Shown piece by piece: positions 1 through 9,204 of a stretch of 20,495 bases of DNA. The stretch comes from Elysia marginata. Lineage: Eukaryota > Mollusca > Gastropoda > Plakobranchidae. The notes under the pieces are model-generated. The model was not told the origin of the DNA and ran no database searches. It saw nothing but the letters and a program-made list of their open reading frames with translations. Made by a program: the position numbers and the translations under genes. Where the stretch lies: the NCBI GenBank assembly GCA_019649035.1, contig BMAT01006179.1, forward strand, positions 545,750-566,244, given 5' to 3'. Position 1 is the first letter of the stretch. Each line of letters opens with the position of its first letter.

Positions 1-185
1 AGTAGTAGTAGTTTGGGTAGTAGTAGTAGTTGTAGTAATAGTACTAACAGTAGTAAAAGTAAAAGCAGTAGTAGTAATAGTAGTGGTAGTAATAGTAATA
101 ATTGTAGTAGAAGTAGTAGTAGTAGTAGTAACGGTAGTAAAAGTAGAAGTAGTAATATCAATAATTGTAGTAGTAGTATTAGTAT

Positions 186-236
<51 letters not shown>

Positions 237-299
237 TAGAGGTAGTAGTAGTGGTGGTAGTAGCTGTAGTAGTAGTAGTAGTAGTGGTAGTGATAATAA

Positions 300-350
<51 letters not shown>

Positions 351-384
351 TAGTGGTAATAATAATAGTAGTAGTAGTAAAAGT
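1..384. repeat. Imperfect (AGT)n trinucleotide microsatellite
   Basis: Nearly every triplet is AGT or a one-base variant (AAT, ATT, GGT, TGT, AAA, AGC). Two longer pure tracts lie at about 187-230 and 300-346. The repeat begins at the first base, so the left end is not in view. Translation gives a poly-Ser frame and a poly-Val frame; both are by-products of the repeat and not genes. The many scattered single-base variants suggest an old array, with the two pure tracts as more recent expansions (inference). Confidence 0.97.
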
Positions 385-1073
385 TTTAAACAGAAATAAT
401 AAAAAGCACTATATTCAAGCATTATATTGCTTAAATGAAAGTATAAAGGAAAGAAACTGGGATTGGTAAATACCCAAAAGCTAAGAGCTGTAGGAAAAAT
501 GGATTTTGAGGGATTCAACCCTGGCCAACCTGATAGCAGAGGGTGAGAGAGAGTGCAAAAGTTGAGAGAAAAGAGCGAAAGGAGGAAGTAAAGTGGGGAA
601 AAGGAAAAGAAAACACGCGGCGATTAAGTTGTTGAAACTACAGAAAAGTTGAATAAGTAGGAGTGAGGCAGAGGTCTTTTCATTTTACTTATAAAGCTAA
701 TCGTGCACTAAGACTTTGAATGGGGGTGGTTGTAACGTAGAGGGAGATAGATGTAGGAAGAGGAACAAGAAGAAGGAGAGGCATCAGCGAAAGGATGTGA
801 AACTGTTTTTTAGATACATGCAGGTAAAGTGAAGGATAGTGTAATGTCTACTGTATTCAAAACTCGTGCTTAGAGCATGTTGAAAAAAGAAATAATATTG
901 TGTTACAAATTCTGTCGCTTTGTTAATGTGTTGATCATATTTCATTTTTACAGTTCATAGAAAAGGCAAGCTGGCTAGTAATTTTAAAGTCTTTTGAACT
1001 TTGCAGTGCGGCTTTATTAATTTCATAATATCTGGTTTTCCGATGCTGCAAGAGAACTTTTTGTCAATTTGTG
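385..1073. other. Unassigned, locally purine-rich DNA
   Basis: No credible coding frame. Bases about 540-620 and 735-800 are strongly purine-rich on the plus strand (runs of GAGAGA, GGAAAAGGAAAAG, GAAGAGGAACAAGAAG). The rest is AT-rich. I see no RNA gene or repeat boundary here. Confidence 0.6.
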
Positions 1074-1345
1074 GAGAGATGTGGCTCAGTGGTTAGGAAG
1101 TCGGACTTGCGAGATCCGAAGGTTGGGAGTTCGATTTACAACCACGATACAATTAATCCATATTTTTCTCGGTCCGACCATATGTAAAACGGATACCTGG
1201 CTAAAGACAGTGCTTGAAATGTTTGGAATGTTAGTATTTCAGCACCTAACAGGCAGCCGTACTGCATTACTCTGAATTGGTGCGTATTGCCCTGCTGCAG
1301 GAAATATGTAAAGTTTTGAGAAGGCCTTCGGTGGTGGAAGATTAA
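1074..1345 (+). mobile_element. Old tRNA-derived SINE, family A (diverged copy)
   Basis: A tRNA-like head has an intact A box (TGGCTCAGTGG, 1082-1092) and a decayed B box (AGTTCGATTTA, 1128-1138). It is followed by a non-tRNA body that matches the SINE at 19448-19764 over most of its length. Shared segments include AAAACGGATACCTGGCTAAA, GAATGTTAGTATTT, GCCGTACTG and CCTTCGGTGGTGG. Relative to that copy it lacks about 20 bases after CTCTGA and has no (TTA)n tail. SINEs are Pol III transcribed and moved by LINE machinery; this copy has a damaged internal promoter. Boundaries are approximate because no target duplication was identified. Confidence 0.88.
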
Positions 1346-1716
1346 CCATAGATTTATACTTTGAAATGCGCATCGATGCACATCTTGAAGGTTTTTATGT
1401 TTAAGTTATTAAAAAATTTTAAAAGTCATTTGTGTTTTGGTTTTTGTGTGTTCATGTTAAAACTTTTTTTGGTATTAAGTTTATATTACATGATGCTGTC
1501 ATTACAACCATCTAGCTGTTTGTTCAGGTGGTACATAAATGCACGGTACTAACTTTCTGAGAAATCAATTTTAAAATTGAGAAAAAACACCAACTTCAAA
1601 ATTAAACAAGAACTAATAAATACCCATTTGGTTTCTTTCTAAACTTTTTGTAAGTACACAACTCGGCTTATAGCGGAATTTAAACGTCTTAATGTTGCAA
1701 TCATAGTTATCAAATC
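1346..1716. other. AT-rich spacer between two SINEs
   Basis: Short T-rich and A-rich stretches. No coding frame with recognisable content and no RNA gene found. Confidence 0.6.
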
Positions 1717-1970
1717 GGCTCTGTGGCCTAGCGGTATGACACTGGCTGTGAGATCGGAAGGTGCGTGGTTCGATCCCCGGCCGAGTCAAAGCAAGGATTT
1801 TAAAATTGGTATTAGCAGCTGACCCGCCTAGAGTCTGGCATTATGGATTTAGTGTTAAGTCTGGTCGGCCCGGTCAGGATAATGTGACTGGGTGTAGTGT
1901 ACACAAGCGTTCCTTACATCACAGTGTGGCATCACGCTTCCAATTGTCCCCAGCGCATTCTCTGATATAA
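1717..1970 (+). mobile_element. tRNA-derived SINE, family B
   Basis: The tRNA-like head at about 1720-1792 has an A box (TGGCCTAGCGGT) and a perfect B box core (GGTTCGATCCCC). Its 5' GGCTCTG and 3' CCGAGTC ends can pair at six of seven positions, counting one G-U pair, so an acceptor-like stem remains. The D and anticodon arms do not fold well, which argues against a working tRNA gene. The body differs from family A and contains GTCTGGTCGGCCCGGTCAGG and AATGTGACTGGGTG, which I associate from memory with SINEs common in mollusc genomes. It ends near TGATATAA. The exact 3' boundary is uncertain. Confidence 0.82.
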
Positions 1971-2460
1971 CCTCGAAGTTCACTAGAACGTTAAAAATTC
2001 CAACCAAACTATAGTTATCATAGTAAAACATTGACGTCAAATTCAATACATGGCAAAACTAAAAAATCCTGATTTTTGTTGTAATTTAATAAACAAATAA
2101 ATAGTAAAAAGGACTAATTATCATCGACTGAAAACTTTATAAAGATGACTATTGTTACGATCGATGTCACATAATGGGTGGCTGTTACCTTAGATATTCA
2201 GCTTTATTAGTGGCGAACACAAAAGTCATGGAATGGTATAATAATTTTGATCGCTACCTTTTCAGACAAGTGCACTCGCTGCCATACAATGAGTTTCGAT
2301 TCTGTAAGTCTGGTCTGAAAAATAATTCAGAAGCAGACTTTTTTGACACAATACAAAATGAAAAACACGACATCAAATAAGAAGTTAATTTGTAAGTGCC
2401 ATGAACCATTGTTGATTCTGAAATGAATAGGCCTACTAATGGCCTTACAAATAATTATGA
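1971..2460. other. Unassigned AT-rich spacer
   Basis: No convincing coding frame. The only distinct item is a palindromic CRE-like site at 2031-2040, listed separately. Confidence 0.55.
2031..2040. promoter_or_regulatory. CRE-like palindrome TTGACGTCAA
   Basis: A perfect 10-bp palindrome containing the consensus CREB/ATF core TGACGTCA. The sequence match is certain. A regulatory role is only possible, since no gene start is recognised nearby. Confidence 0.3.
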
Positions 2461-2677
2461 TTTTACAACCATTGTGGTAAATTTTACATCTGAAGAGAAA
2501 GGTTGTCGTATTGTTTTCCTGGGAACAATAAACCACCCAGAAACTCGTGTGAACTTGGGTTTTGCAAGCACTGTGGTAAATTTTACGTCTGAAGATTAAG
2601 ATTGTGTCATTGATATTCCTGGGGACAATAAACCATCCAGTAGTTCGTGCGAACTTAAGTTTTACAACCAACTCGGT
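2461..2677. repeat. Tandem repeat, ~100-bp unit, about 2.2 copies
   Basis: Unit 1 (2461-2559) and unit 2 (2560-2659) align end to end. Shared blocks in the same order are TTTTrCAA, TGTGGTAAATTTTAC, TCTGAAGA, TTCCTGGGrACAATAAACC, and TCGTGyGAACTT. A third partial unit (2660 to about 2677) restarts with TTTTACAACCAA. The 99-base spacing keeps the minus-strand frame open across both units, giving two similar ~34-residue blocks (KIYHxxCK in each). That frame has no recognisable family and is best seen as a by-product of the repeat. Confidence 0.9.
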
Positions 2678-2711
2678 TCGGGTCGAGACTCCTTAAAACA
2701 AGAAGAACGGA

Positions 2712-2774
2712 CCAATCAAGGCGCAGCACAGCTGTAGCGGCACCTACACATGTCACGTGCAGTCTAGTCACGTC
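2712..2774. promoter_or_regulatory. Cluster of CCAAT and E-box-like sites
   Basis: Within about 60 bases are CCAAT (2712-2716), the palindrome ACAGCTGT (2728-2735), ACATGT (2748-2753), the canonical E-box CACGTG (2754-2759) and AGTCACGTC (from 2766). This patch is more GC-rich than its surroundings. Such density is typical of bHLH-bound elements, but without a transcript start this remains a motif observation. Confidence 0.3.
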
Positions 2775-4028
2775 TTCAGGCCAACAGACAAGCTTAACCG
2801 ATGTCACACTAAGCTTTTTGTGTACGTGGGCCTCATTTACGACTGGCTTTTCTCTTGAATTTCATTGACCTTAATTTACGCGTTAAACGGTAATTTAGTT
2901 CAATAGCACTTGTCTTTTTTTGAGGATACATTAAGGTTGAGAGCTACATTCTTAGCTCAAGAACTTTTTCTTCAAGAGAAATTGAATACTGCCATTTTGA
3001 TTTCTTGCGAAATCTTTTCTTGCAAATACAATAATGAAGAAAGGTACTGTATCCACGTGCACTGAACTTGTTTTTCCTGCATATGACATATGAATGGTTT
3101 AATTGCTTGTGCTATTTTATTGCTGATTCATGAATCAATTAATATTTCGTTTCAACTATAATATTATGATGCAATTGGCATGGCCAAACACCTACATTTA
3201 AAATTTATCATATAAACTGAGTTACACAACAAGGTTAGTCTTCTAACAAAACCAAGGTTATAAATATTTTTAATAATTATTTTTAATTTATTCAGCCAGT
3301 ATGAATAACGTCACTCTTCAGGTGGGTGCAAAGAATAACCAGATAAATAGGTCAACACCAGTTCTTTCTTGTTTTTGTCCTTGAAATAAAGTTCTTTGTA
3401 TATTTTTTGTAGTGTTTCGCGCCTGTTTACACAAGCAGATATAAATACTAAAATCTGTAATAATTCCGCATTGAGATGTCCACGTAGCCCTCAAAAATCC
3501 ATTCTTTCTCTGAGCCACACGGCTGTCACAATTTGTAACTTGAAAACAACTGACATGTTAAACAATATATCCTTTTCCGAGTTCGTAGACGTTAAAAAAT
3601 TTAAGTTTTGTGAAAAAAAATTATGAATTTTGGTAAAATCATAGAAAAAAAACTTTTAAGGCGTGTTTCAAAGCTTTAAACTTCCTTCATTCCATTCATT
3701 GAGGCTGGTCGCTAAATACGATTATGATGCAGTATGATAATATGATAAACCTTAAAACAAATAATTAGTACAAAACAGCTCTTACACAAATCATGATTTT
3801 TAAAATGAAATCTTTCAGTTTTTATGGCAATCATGTTTGTTAAAGTATGCGTATAAATGAAAATGATCTTTAAATTAACTACCAAAATGTACAATAGAAT
3901 CATGAAACTGGGTTATTATTCAATATATTTTGAGTATATTTTTTAATTTGTCAAACCAATCCACCTAACAAAAAAAATACGATTTTCAGATTCTACTTGC
4001 TCTGCTTTGTTGACGCTTTCAATGCCAT
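2775..4028. other. Unassigned AT-rich DNA
   Basis: I found no coding frame longer than about 76 codons and none with recognisable protein content. No RNA gene, no long repeat. Confidence 0.55.
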
Positions 4029-4073
4029 AAAGCCGGTGTGTTTTTTTTTTATTTTCATGACACACCTGGCTTT
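4029..4073. repeat. Hairpin-forming inverted repeat
   Basis: The left arm AAAGCCGGTGTGT (4029-4041) is complementary to the right arm ACACACCTGGCTTT (4060-4073) except for one bulged base. The T-rich loop is about 18 bases. Function unknown. Confidence 0.7.
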
Positions 4074-4155
4074 TTACTTCATTCCATACGGCTTAGTAAT
4101 ATTGAAAAAAATCAGAAGACTTTGTCAATTATTGCTTTTTTTATATTTTTTTCAA

Positions 4156-4203
4156 GGGTGTTGCGATTAGACCTTGTATAAGAGGTCCGAGCAACAATCT
4201 TAC
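4156..4203. repeat. Diverged direct repeat, copy 1
   Basis: About 48 bases that align, without gaps and at roughly three quarters identity, with 4620-4667. The shared core is ATTAGACCTTGTA followed by AGGTCCGA and AATCT. Inside each copy GACCT and AGGTC face each other as a short inverted repeat. A dispersed repeat or a pair of protein-binding sites are both possible. Confidence 0.65.
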
Positions 4204-4619
4204 CCACAAAAAAAAATTACCTTTAGATAAATTAGCTATATGAATGAGATGAACATAAGGCCCGTTATTACTAGTACGCGAAACAAACGACTGCAAGTCA
4301 CTATAGAGATAGGGAACCTTTCTAACACAATAGCCCGTCTTATTCCATACAGACTCTCAGGCCAAAAGTTTAAACCCACCTCTGCTTTTCCTTAAAATAA
4401 TGCTTAAGTATAGAGCACACAAGGAACCATATCACTATAATCCTGTACAAATTAGGTACTTTGTTTGCTGTATTTTTTTTGGTCGGTCTACTAATACATT
4501 ATAGTATACTGAAGTCCTCACTGTCAGAGCAAGAGATTATAAGCATCCAATGGTTGCAACATAAGTTATTTTTTTCTACCACCCACTACCCCTGCTGAGT
4601 TGAATCTTATCTTACTGTA

Positions 4620-4667
4620 GGGTGTCAACATTAGACCTTGTAACAAAGGTCCGAACGATAATCTACA
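4620..4667. repeat. Diverged direct repeat, copy 2
   Basis: Partner of 4156-4203. In this copy the inner inverted repeat is cleaner (GACCTT, 6-base loop, AAGGTC). A fainter echo, GGACATGGTCCGAATAA, lies at about 4722-4738. The sequence between the two copies (4204-4619) shows no gene. Confidence 0.65.
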
Positions 4668-4830
4668 CTCTGGTGCAAAGTAGAGAGTAGTTATTCAGCG
4701 TTTTGTTAAAAATTTGACTAGGACATGGTCCGAATAACATAAGCAAACCAGATTCTCTTTCTTTGCTTTAATTTTTACCACTGACTTTCGACCAAATATA
4801 TTGTTATTTCACTTCCTAAATTAATGCATA

Positions 4831-4950
4831 TTTTAAGGCACGCCCGGTATGCTGTGAGACGGTAAAGCCTATCAAATCTGAAAGACCAAACGCTTTTAAA
4901 ATAGCAGATTTTTAGGTACACTCCGGTATTTGTTGAGAGGCGGTAAAGCG
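4831..4950. repeat. Two-copy direct repeat with ~82-bp spacing
   Basis: 4831-4868 and 4909-4950 share a TTTTAAGG/TTTTTAGG start, a CCGGTAT middle, a TGxTGAGA segment and the identical end CGGTAAAGC. The copies are diverged and of slightly different length, so an old duplication is likely. No protein frame is involved. Confidence 0.6.
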
Positions 4951-5096
4951 ACCAGGAAGATGGTGACAAAGGCAAAATGTACTGCATTCTAAAAAAATAT
5001 TGATCACTTTCGCCTCGAGAATTGGCCTACGCCTCCCCCCTCTCTAACTGTCTAGATAAATTAGGATAAATACTAATAACGCACCATAGCAGAGAT

Positions 5097-5124
5097 GTCG
5101 CACACCCATTGCGACACCGCGGTG
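5097..5124. repeat. GC-rich hairpin plus 10-bp palindrome
   Basis: GTCGCA (5097-5102) pairs with TGCGAC (5110-5115) across a 7-base loop. It is followed directly by the perfect palindrome CACCGCGGTG (5115-5124). It stands out from the AT-rich surroundings. No gene is recognised next to it. Confidence 0.6.
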
Positions 5125-6120
5125 ACACAGGTCGATCCACTCCCTTAATGGATTGGGAATAGTAGGAAGTGCCTCCCACGCGACTCTCTTGGATTAGGGT
5201 CAGACTTAAAACTAAAACTAATAACCCTTTAGTTCGAGTAAAGGAAAATTGTTGTAATGCATGCCCATAAACAAAGTAAATCCCTAACCCACCGGGTCAA
5301 ATATATCAGATAGGACAGGCACAGGGACAAAAAAGGAATCGAAGGCATCTGCGGATAAAAACAAGTTAAAAAAGACTCTTGTGGGTCAGTTTTACTTATT
5401 AAAATGATAAGTACTGTAGAATCTTGATGAAGCAATTGCTTAGGGGGTAAGTGGGTGTGGTAAAGTTCAAATAGTTTGGCTCAAAACATCAAAATATGTA
5501 TAACAAAAGGTGAGACTCTCTTAAGTGGTAAACACAAACATAATTGCGCTTCACAGAGCTTGCTAGTCTTAGGGAACGCGTGGCCTGCGCCTGCCTGATG
5601 GTTTTAATTAAATATCTGAGAGACATAATGTTAACCAAACTTAAGTTTAAGGTTGAAATGTTTAGAGTCAAATTGCCCTGCTCTATTTCTTCCTGCACCA
5701 CGCACTTTTTTCAGTATATACTTTGCGTTATGTTTATCACATAGGCGTAAAAACTTTTATATTTTACGATTTTAAGCTACAAAATTTAGCAATGTTATAA
5801 AGACCTATTATACCCCACAAAATACCATGTGCATTTTCTACCAATTTTATGTCAGTTTTATCTTGTTGTGCCAATGTAAGATAGGCAAAATTTCTAAAAT
5901 TTTGGGAACAGATTTTTTGTCTCTGTATAAATTCCTAAATACCTGTTAAAATAATATATTAATGTACGAGATACATCATAGCCCTTTTCTCTACTTAAAC
6001 TGAACAAAACTGCAGAAATCAGGATTGAAAATAATATCATTAATGGTCTTTGTCAGAAATCTACAATCTAGATTCAGCCTTACGTTTGCTTTTACAAGAC
6101 TTATTAGTATTCATTTTACT
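5125..6120. other. Unassigned DNA
   Basis: Only short frames (up to about 70 codons) without recognisable content. 5125-5220 is locally GC-richer; the remainder is AT-rich. Confidence 0.5.
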
Positions 6121-6246
6121 GGCAAGACAGACAGAAAGTTTTACACTGCCAATGCAGCAGCATCACTGAGCGATAGTTATCATATATATCAAGAACAAGA
6201 GGAACCGTTTTCGACTGTTGAAAGAGGTCCATCGAATTTTGCGTGA
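6121..6246 (+). CDS. Possible terminal exon of an unknown host gene
   Basis: The frame from about GGC AAG (6121) to the TGA at 6244-6246 has more balanced codons than its flanks and reads as a hydrophilic tail (around ASLSDSYHIYQEQEEPF). A plausible 3' splice site lies just before it: TTAGTATTCATTTTACTGGCAAG, where a T-rich stretch ends in AG at 6126. A poly(A) signal AATAAA (6248-6253) sits two bases after the stop, unusually close. The upstream part of the same frame, from an ATG at 6025, is T-rich and intron-like. I recognise no family. Chance openness over 42 codons cannot be excluded, so this is only a candidate. Confidence 0.2.
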   Translation, partial: GKTDRKFYTANAAASLSDSYHIYQEQEEPFSTVERGPSNFA

Positions 6247-6442
6247 AAATAAATATTTTTAGTAAGGTTTTGAACGTTTTCAAGAACTAGAGCGTGAAAT
6301 CTCTAAAAAAATTAAAGCTTTTCATATAGCTTGCCTTGCTTGACAACTATTCAGCGATAAAAAGGAAGGACTTAGATGTTTATCCGTCAAATTGGACAGT
6401 CCTACTAATATCAATGTGAATTGATTCCATCAGTCATTTTAG

Positions 6443-6601
6443 CCCCGAGAGACAGCCAATTACTTTGGAAACTCGAACAACCGGTCTCAGCTGACAAGAT
6501 CTAAAGCTATGGTGATGTCTGTGGATGTAAGACACAGTATTGGCTTTGTTCATGGTACTTTTCAGGACCTTTATGGTAGATGTCCTCTGTTGAACTTGTG
6601 A
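6443..6601 (+). pseudogene. Possible Ty1/copia-type Gag N-terminal remnant
   Basis: An open frame (stop TAG before, TGA at 6599-6601) contains ANYFG near its start, then RSKAMVMSVDVRHSIGF and HGTF. This order resembles the N-terminal region of copia-type Gag proteins: an N-Y-x-x-W segment, then a basic/hydrophobic S-x-A-M-x-M-S-L helix, then K-x-G-F-x-D-G-T. The expected tryptophan after NYFG is missing, and about eight extra residues (NSNNRSQL) lie there instead. No continuation of Gag, and no protease, integrase or LTR, was found. The match is from recalled family character, not a search. Confidence 0.35.
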
Positions 6602-7317
6602 CCTGAGGCCGGACTAATATTCTGGACACTCATTGCCTACCAATAGCTGGGTTCCTTTAGGGACATCTCGAGCAAATGCTTTCCGACTGAGAGATTCCTA
6701 ATGTCACAATGTCAGCATCTTATATGTCCTGAACATCTCTTGCTTCTCTACCTAAAACAGCATGTCATAAAGAGGCTCCAGAAAATTGGCTTTTCCAATT
6801 GTGATCTTTCCTCATGGGTGCATCATTTGTTTGTGACCTTTCCTTACCGGAGTGCATATGTCATGGTTTTGCCAAAATTATCCCTAAATTAGAAATCTGT
6901 CATGTTTTAAACATAAACATGCCAAGCATTATTGACTGATCAATTAGAATCAATCCCAAGACGCTGCAATTCGAAGAGATTGCTAAAGATGTAAAAACAA
7001 TCACATTAATTAAAAACAGAGTAAAATCAATGTAAGGCAAATTTAGCGTCCTGCTTAATTCTTGTCGGTTTAAACGTATTTTGGTTTAAAGGAGTCTCTT
7101 TTATTTCTTTAAATGTACTTTCACAAAGGTGTGTAAGTGCTCGGGTAACTATTTCAGCAGGTATTGAAATACAAACAGTCAACAGATCTAACTTCAGGAT
7201 ACAAAGGAAGGCTTGGGTCCGTGTCAGTGTTAAACTGCAAATAATCAAATTAATTTAAACTGGTCACACGCAATTATTATAGCCGAGATTCTTAGCCAAG
7301 AGTCAAATTACAATATT

Positions 7318-7318
<1 letters not shown>
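6602..7318. other. Unassigned DNA
   Basis: 6602-6890 is somewhat GC-richer and may be decayed transposon sequence belonging to the copia-like remnant, but I recognise no further motif. The rest is AT-rich with no gene seen. Confidence 0.45.

Positions 7319-7376
<58 letters not shown>
7319..7376. repeat. (CT)29 dinucleotide microsatellite
   Basis: 58 uninterrupted bases of CT. A pure array of this length is likely to vary in length between individuals (known behaviour of such arrays). The opposite strand is (GA)29. Confidence 0.99.
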
Positions 7377-7378
<2 letters not shown>

Positions 7379-8115
7379 TCACTCAGGAGCGCATCCTATC
7401 CAAATCCCAAAGAATCTTGGGCATGATACCCATATAGTTTCATTACAGGGCTTCAAACAAAAATTAACAGTGGCATTACTAGGTGAATGACCTGAGCTTT
7501 TCTACCCATCACTACTGTCAAACCACTGATTAACGATCTATCTTCTTTTATCTTTGTCACTAAGCTTAAGTTAAGCTTGGTCGCGTATTCACAAGGTCAT
7601 AATTTGTATGTACTTATAGATTTAAGAATATGTTTTCTGTTTTTTAAGTTAAAGAGAAAGAAAAAATATAGTTAAATGTTTCGGTTTAAAGGCCTAAATA
7701 TGGGATTATATGGGTGTATGTTCAAATCAATTCCGCTTCTCGGCTACAGAAATTCGAGAGAGAAAATATCAAAATAGACATTTCGAAAAACTTACATAAA
7801 AAGATCAGGTTTAAAAAAAACAAAATGAGGCGTACAAAAAAGCTTAAGTTGTTTTTTTCTGTTGATGCTATTGCTTAGCATGTTTTAACTTTCTACATTT
7901 CCACCACACATCGCAATTGCATTATAAGTATTAAAATCCTTGAAATAAACTTTCTCTTCTGATGTATTCTAATAATGTTTTGTTCAGCTTTGTGTCATGG
8001 GTTCTATTTTCCAATCACTTCTAATTATAACTGTCGTTGCTCCTCTTTGATCAGTTTTTTTAAAGTAAAATTCTAATGCAATGGGCCGAAGCTCATTTTT
8101 TCATGTATTTCTCTT
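7377..8115. other. Unassigned AT-rich DNA
   Basis: No coding frame of note. A small near-palindrome AAGCTTAAGTTAAGCTT lies at about 7562-7578. Nothing else recognised. Confidence 0.5.
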
Positions 8116-8155
8116 ATTCACACCGACTAGGAAATGACATTCACTGGTGTGAATG
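8116..8155. repeat. Two mutually exclusive hairpins
   Basis: ATTCACACC (8116-8124) is perfectly complementary to GGTGTGAAT (8146-8154). The inner CATTCAC (8138-8144) is perfectly complementary to GTGAATG (8149-8155) across TGGT. The right arm is shared, so only one hairpin can form at a time. Confidence 0.6.
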
Positions 8156-9169
8156 GTGGTCAAAAAGAAGTGTCATGTTGGAACTCCAACCTTTTAGAAC
8201 ACATATTTTAATAGCGCGTAAAGTAAATATAAGAAAAAAATATCAATATATATAGAATAAAAATGTTTTTTTTTCCTTTGTCATTTTAAAACGTGCGTTT
8301 TACATCAAACATGAGTATAGGCAAAAACATTTGTTATATTTATTCACTAGGTATTAATACATATACTGTGTGTAAATTTTATGGGCTCTTACACTTTAAG
8401 GTGTGTTTACACTGGTTTGAAATGATGTTGTGGGTGCTAGAAGTGCACCCTTGTTGTTATGTCTACCCCTTCATGTTTTACGTTGAACACCATTTTGCAA
8501 AAAACTTGGTTGCTTAAGATAACACATGGAATACACTATACTCAAACTCCCACCAATTGAAGAAGACTTCCACTTTTTATACCCAAATGTCTAGTCGAAA
8601 GGCAAAAGCCCAAACGACAACTGGTTTGGATAAGTAAGTAAGATAACACAAATGCGGACTTCAATATGCACCAGTTGGTTAGTCAGCCATCATGTTAAAC
8701 ATAAATTAAAATTTAGTACATAGAAATATACCCTTTGAGAATATTTTTGCGACACTCTTCACAATTTTTTTCTCTCTGAACGATCCATGCCTTTCTTTTG
8801 GGCAAGGTATAGATTGATATAAAAAGCGATTTCTTTGTACACCTTTTGCAACGGTTTTTTGCAGAAATGAAAATTTATTTTGTAATATAAAGTTTTATGG
8901 TTTTTATGTTGATATAGTTATGTCGCCGGTTTTAAAACGTGTAGGAGTGAGACAAGAAACAATAGGAGTCCATTGTGAGGATGCGATTTTGTTACTGAAA
9001 TTGTTTATCATGTTTCGTTTCGAAGAGACAGTTTGAAAGCGTTGCGCAGCGTGTTCTGTAAAGGGAAGCAATAGAAAGACAAGCAAGGTTTGTGTGTTGA
9101 TAGCCCTTTGAAAGCTGCAAAATCAAATTTTGTTTGGCCTTGCCTGTCAAGAGCAGTCAAGTACACTGT
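8156..9169. other. Unassigned AT-rich DNA
   Basis: Frames up to about 74 codons, all low in information and without recognisable motifs. No RNA gene seen. Confidence 0.5.
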
Positions 9170-9204
9170 GATCGTGTTGAACGAACGATGATCGTGTTGA
9201 ACGA
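9170..9204. repeat. Perfect 15-bp direct repeat, 20-bp period
   Basis: GATCGTGTTGAACGA occurs at 9170-9184 and again at 9190-9204, separated by ACGAT. A recent local duplication is the simplest reading. Confidence 0.85.

Noticed and set aside
13..469. 128-codon Ser-rich and Val-rich frames
   Set aside because: Both are translations of the (AGT)n microsatellite in two phases; composition follows the repeat unit.
1069..1275. Frame reading VAQWLGSRTCEIRRLG, and the similar VAEWLARRTCDL frame at 19349-19555
   Set aside because: Well-known spurious translation of tRNA-headed SINEs.
1136..1381. Minus-strand frame similar to the one at 19571-19762 (shared LTFxxFQxLxLARYPFY)
   Set aside because: The similarity is that of two antisense SINE bodies; it does not show a protein family.
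1720..1792. Genuine tRNA gene
   Set aside because: A and B boxes are present, but the D, anticodon and T stems have mismatches and a SINE body follows directly.
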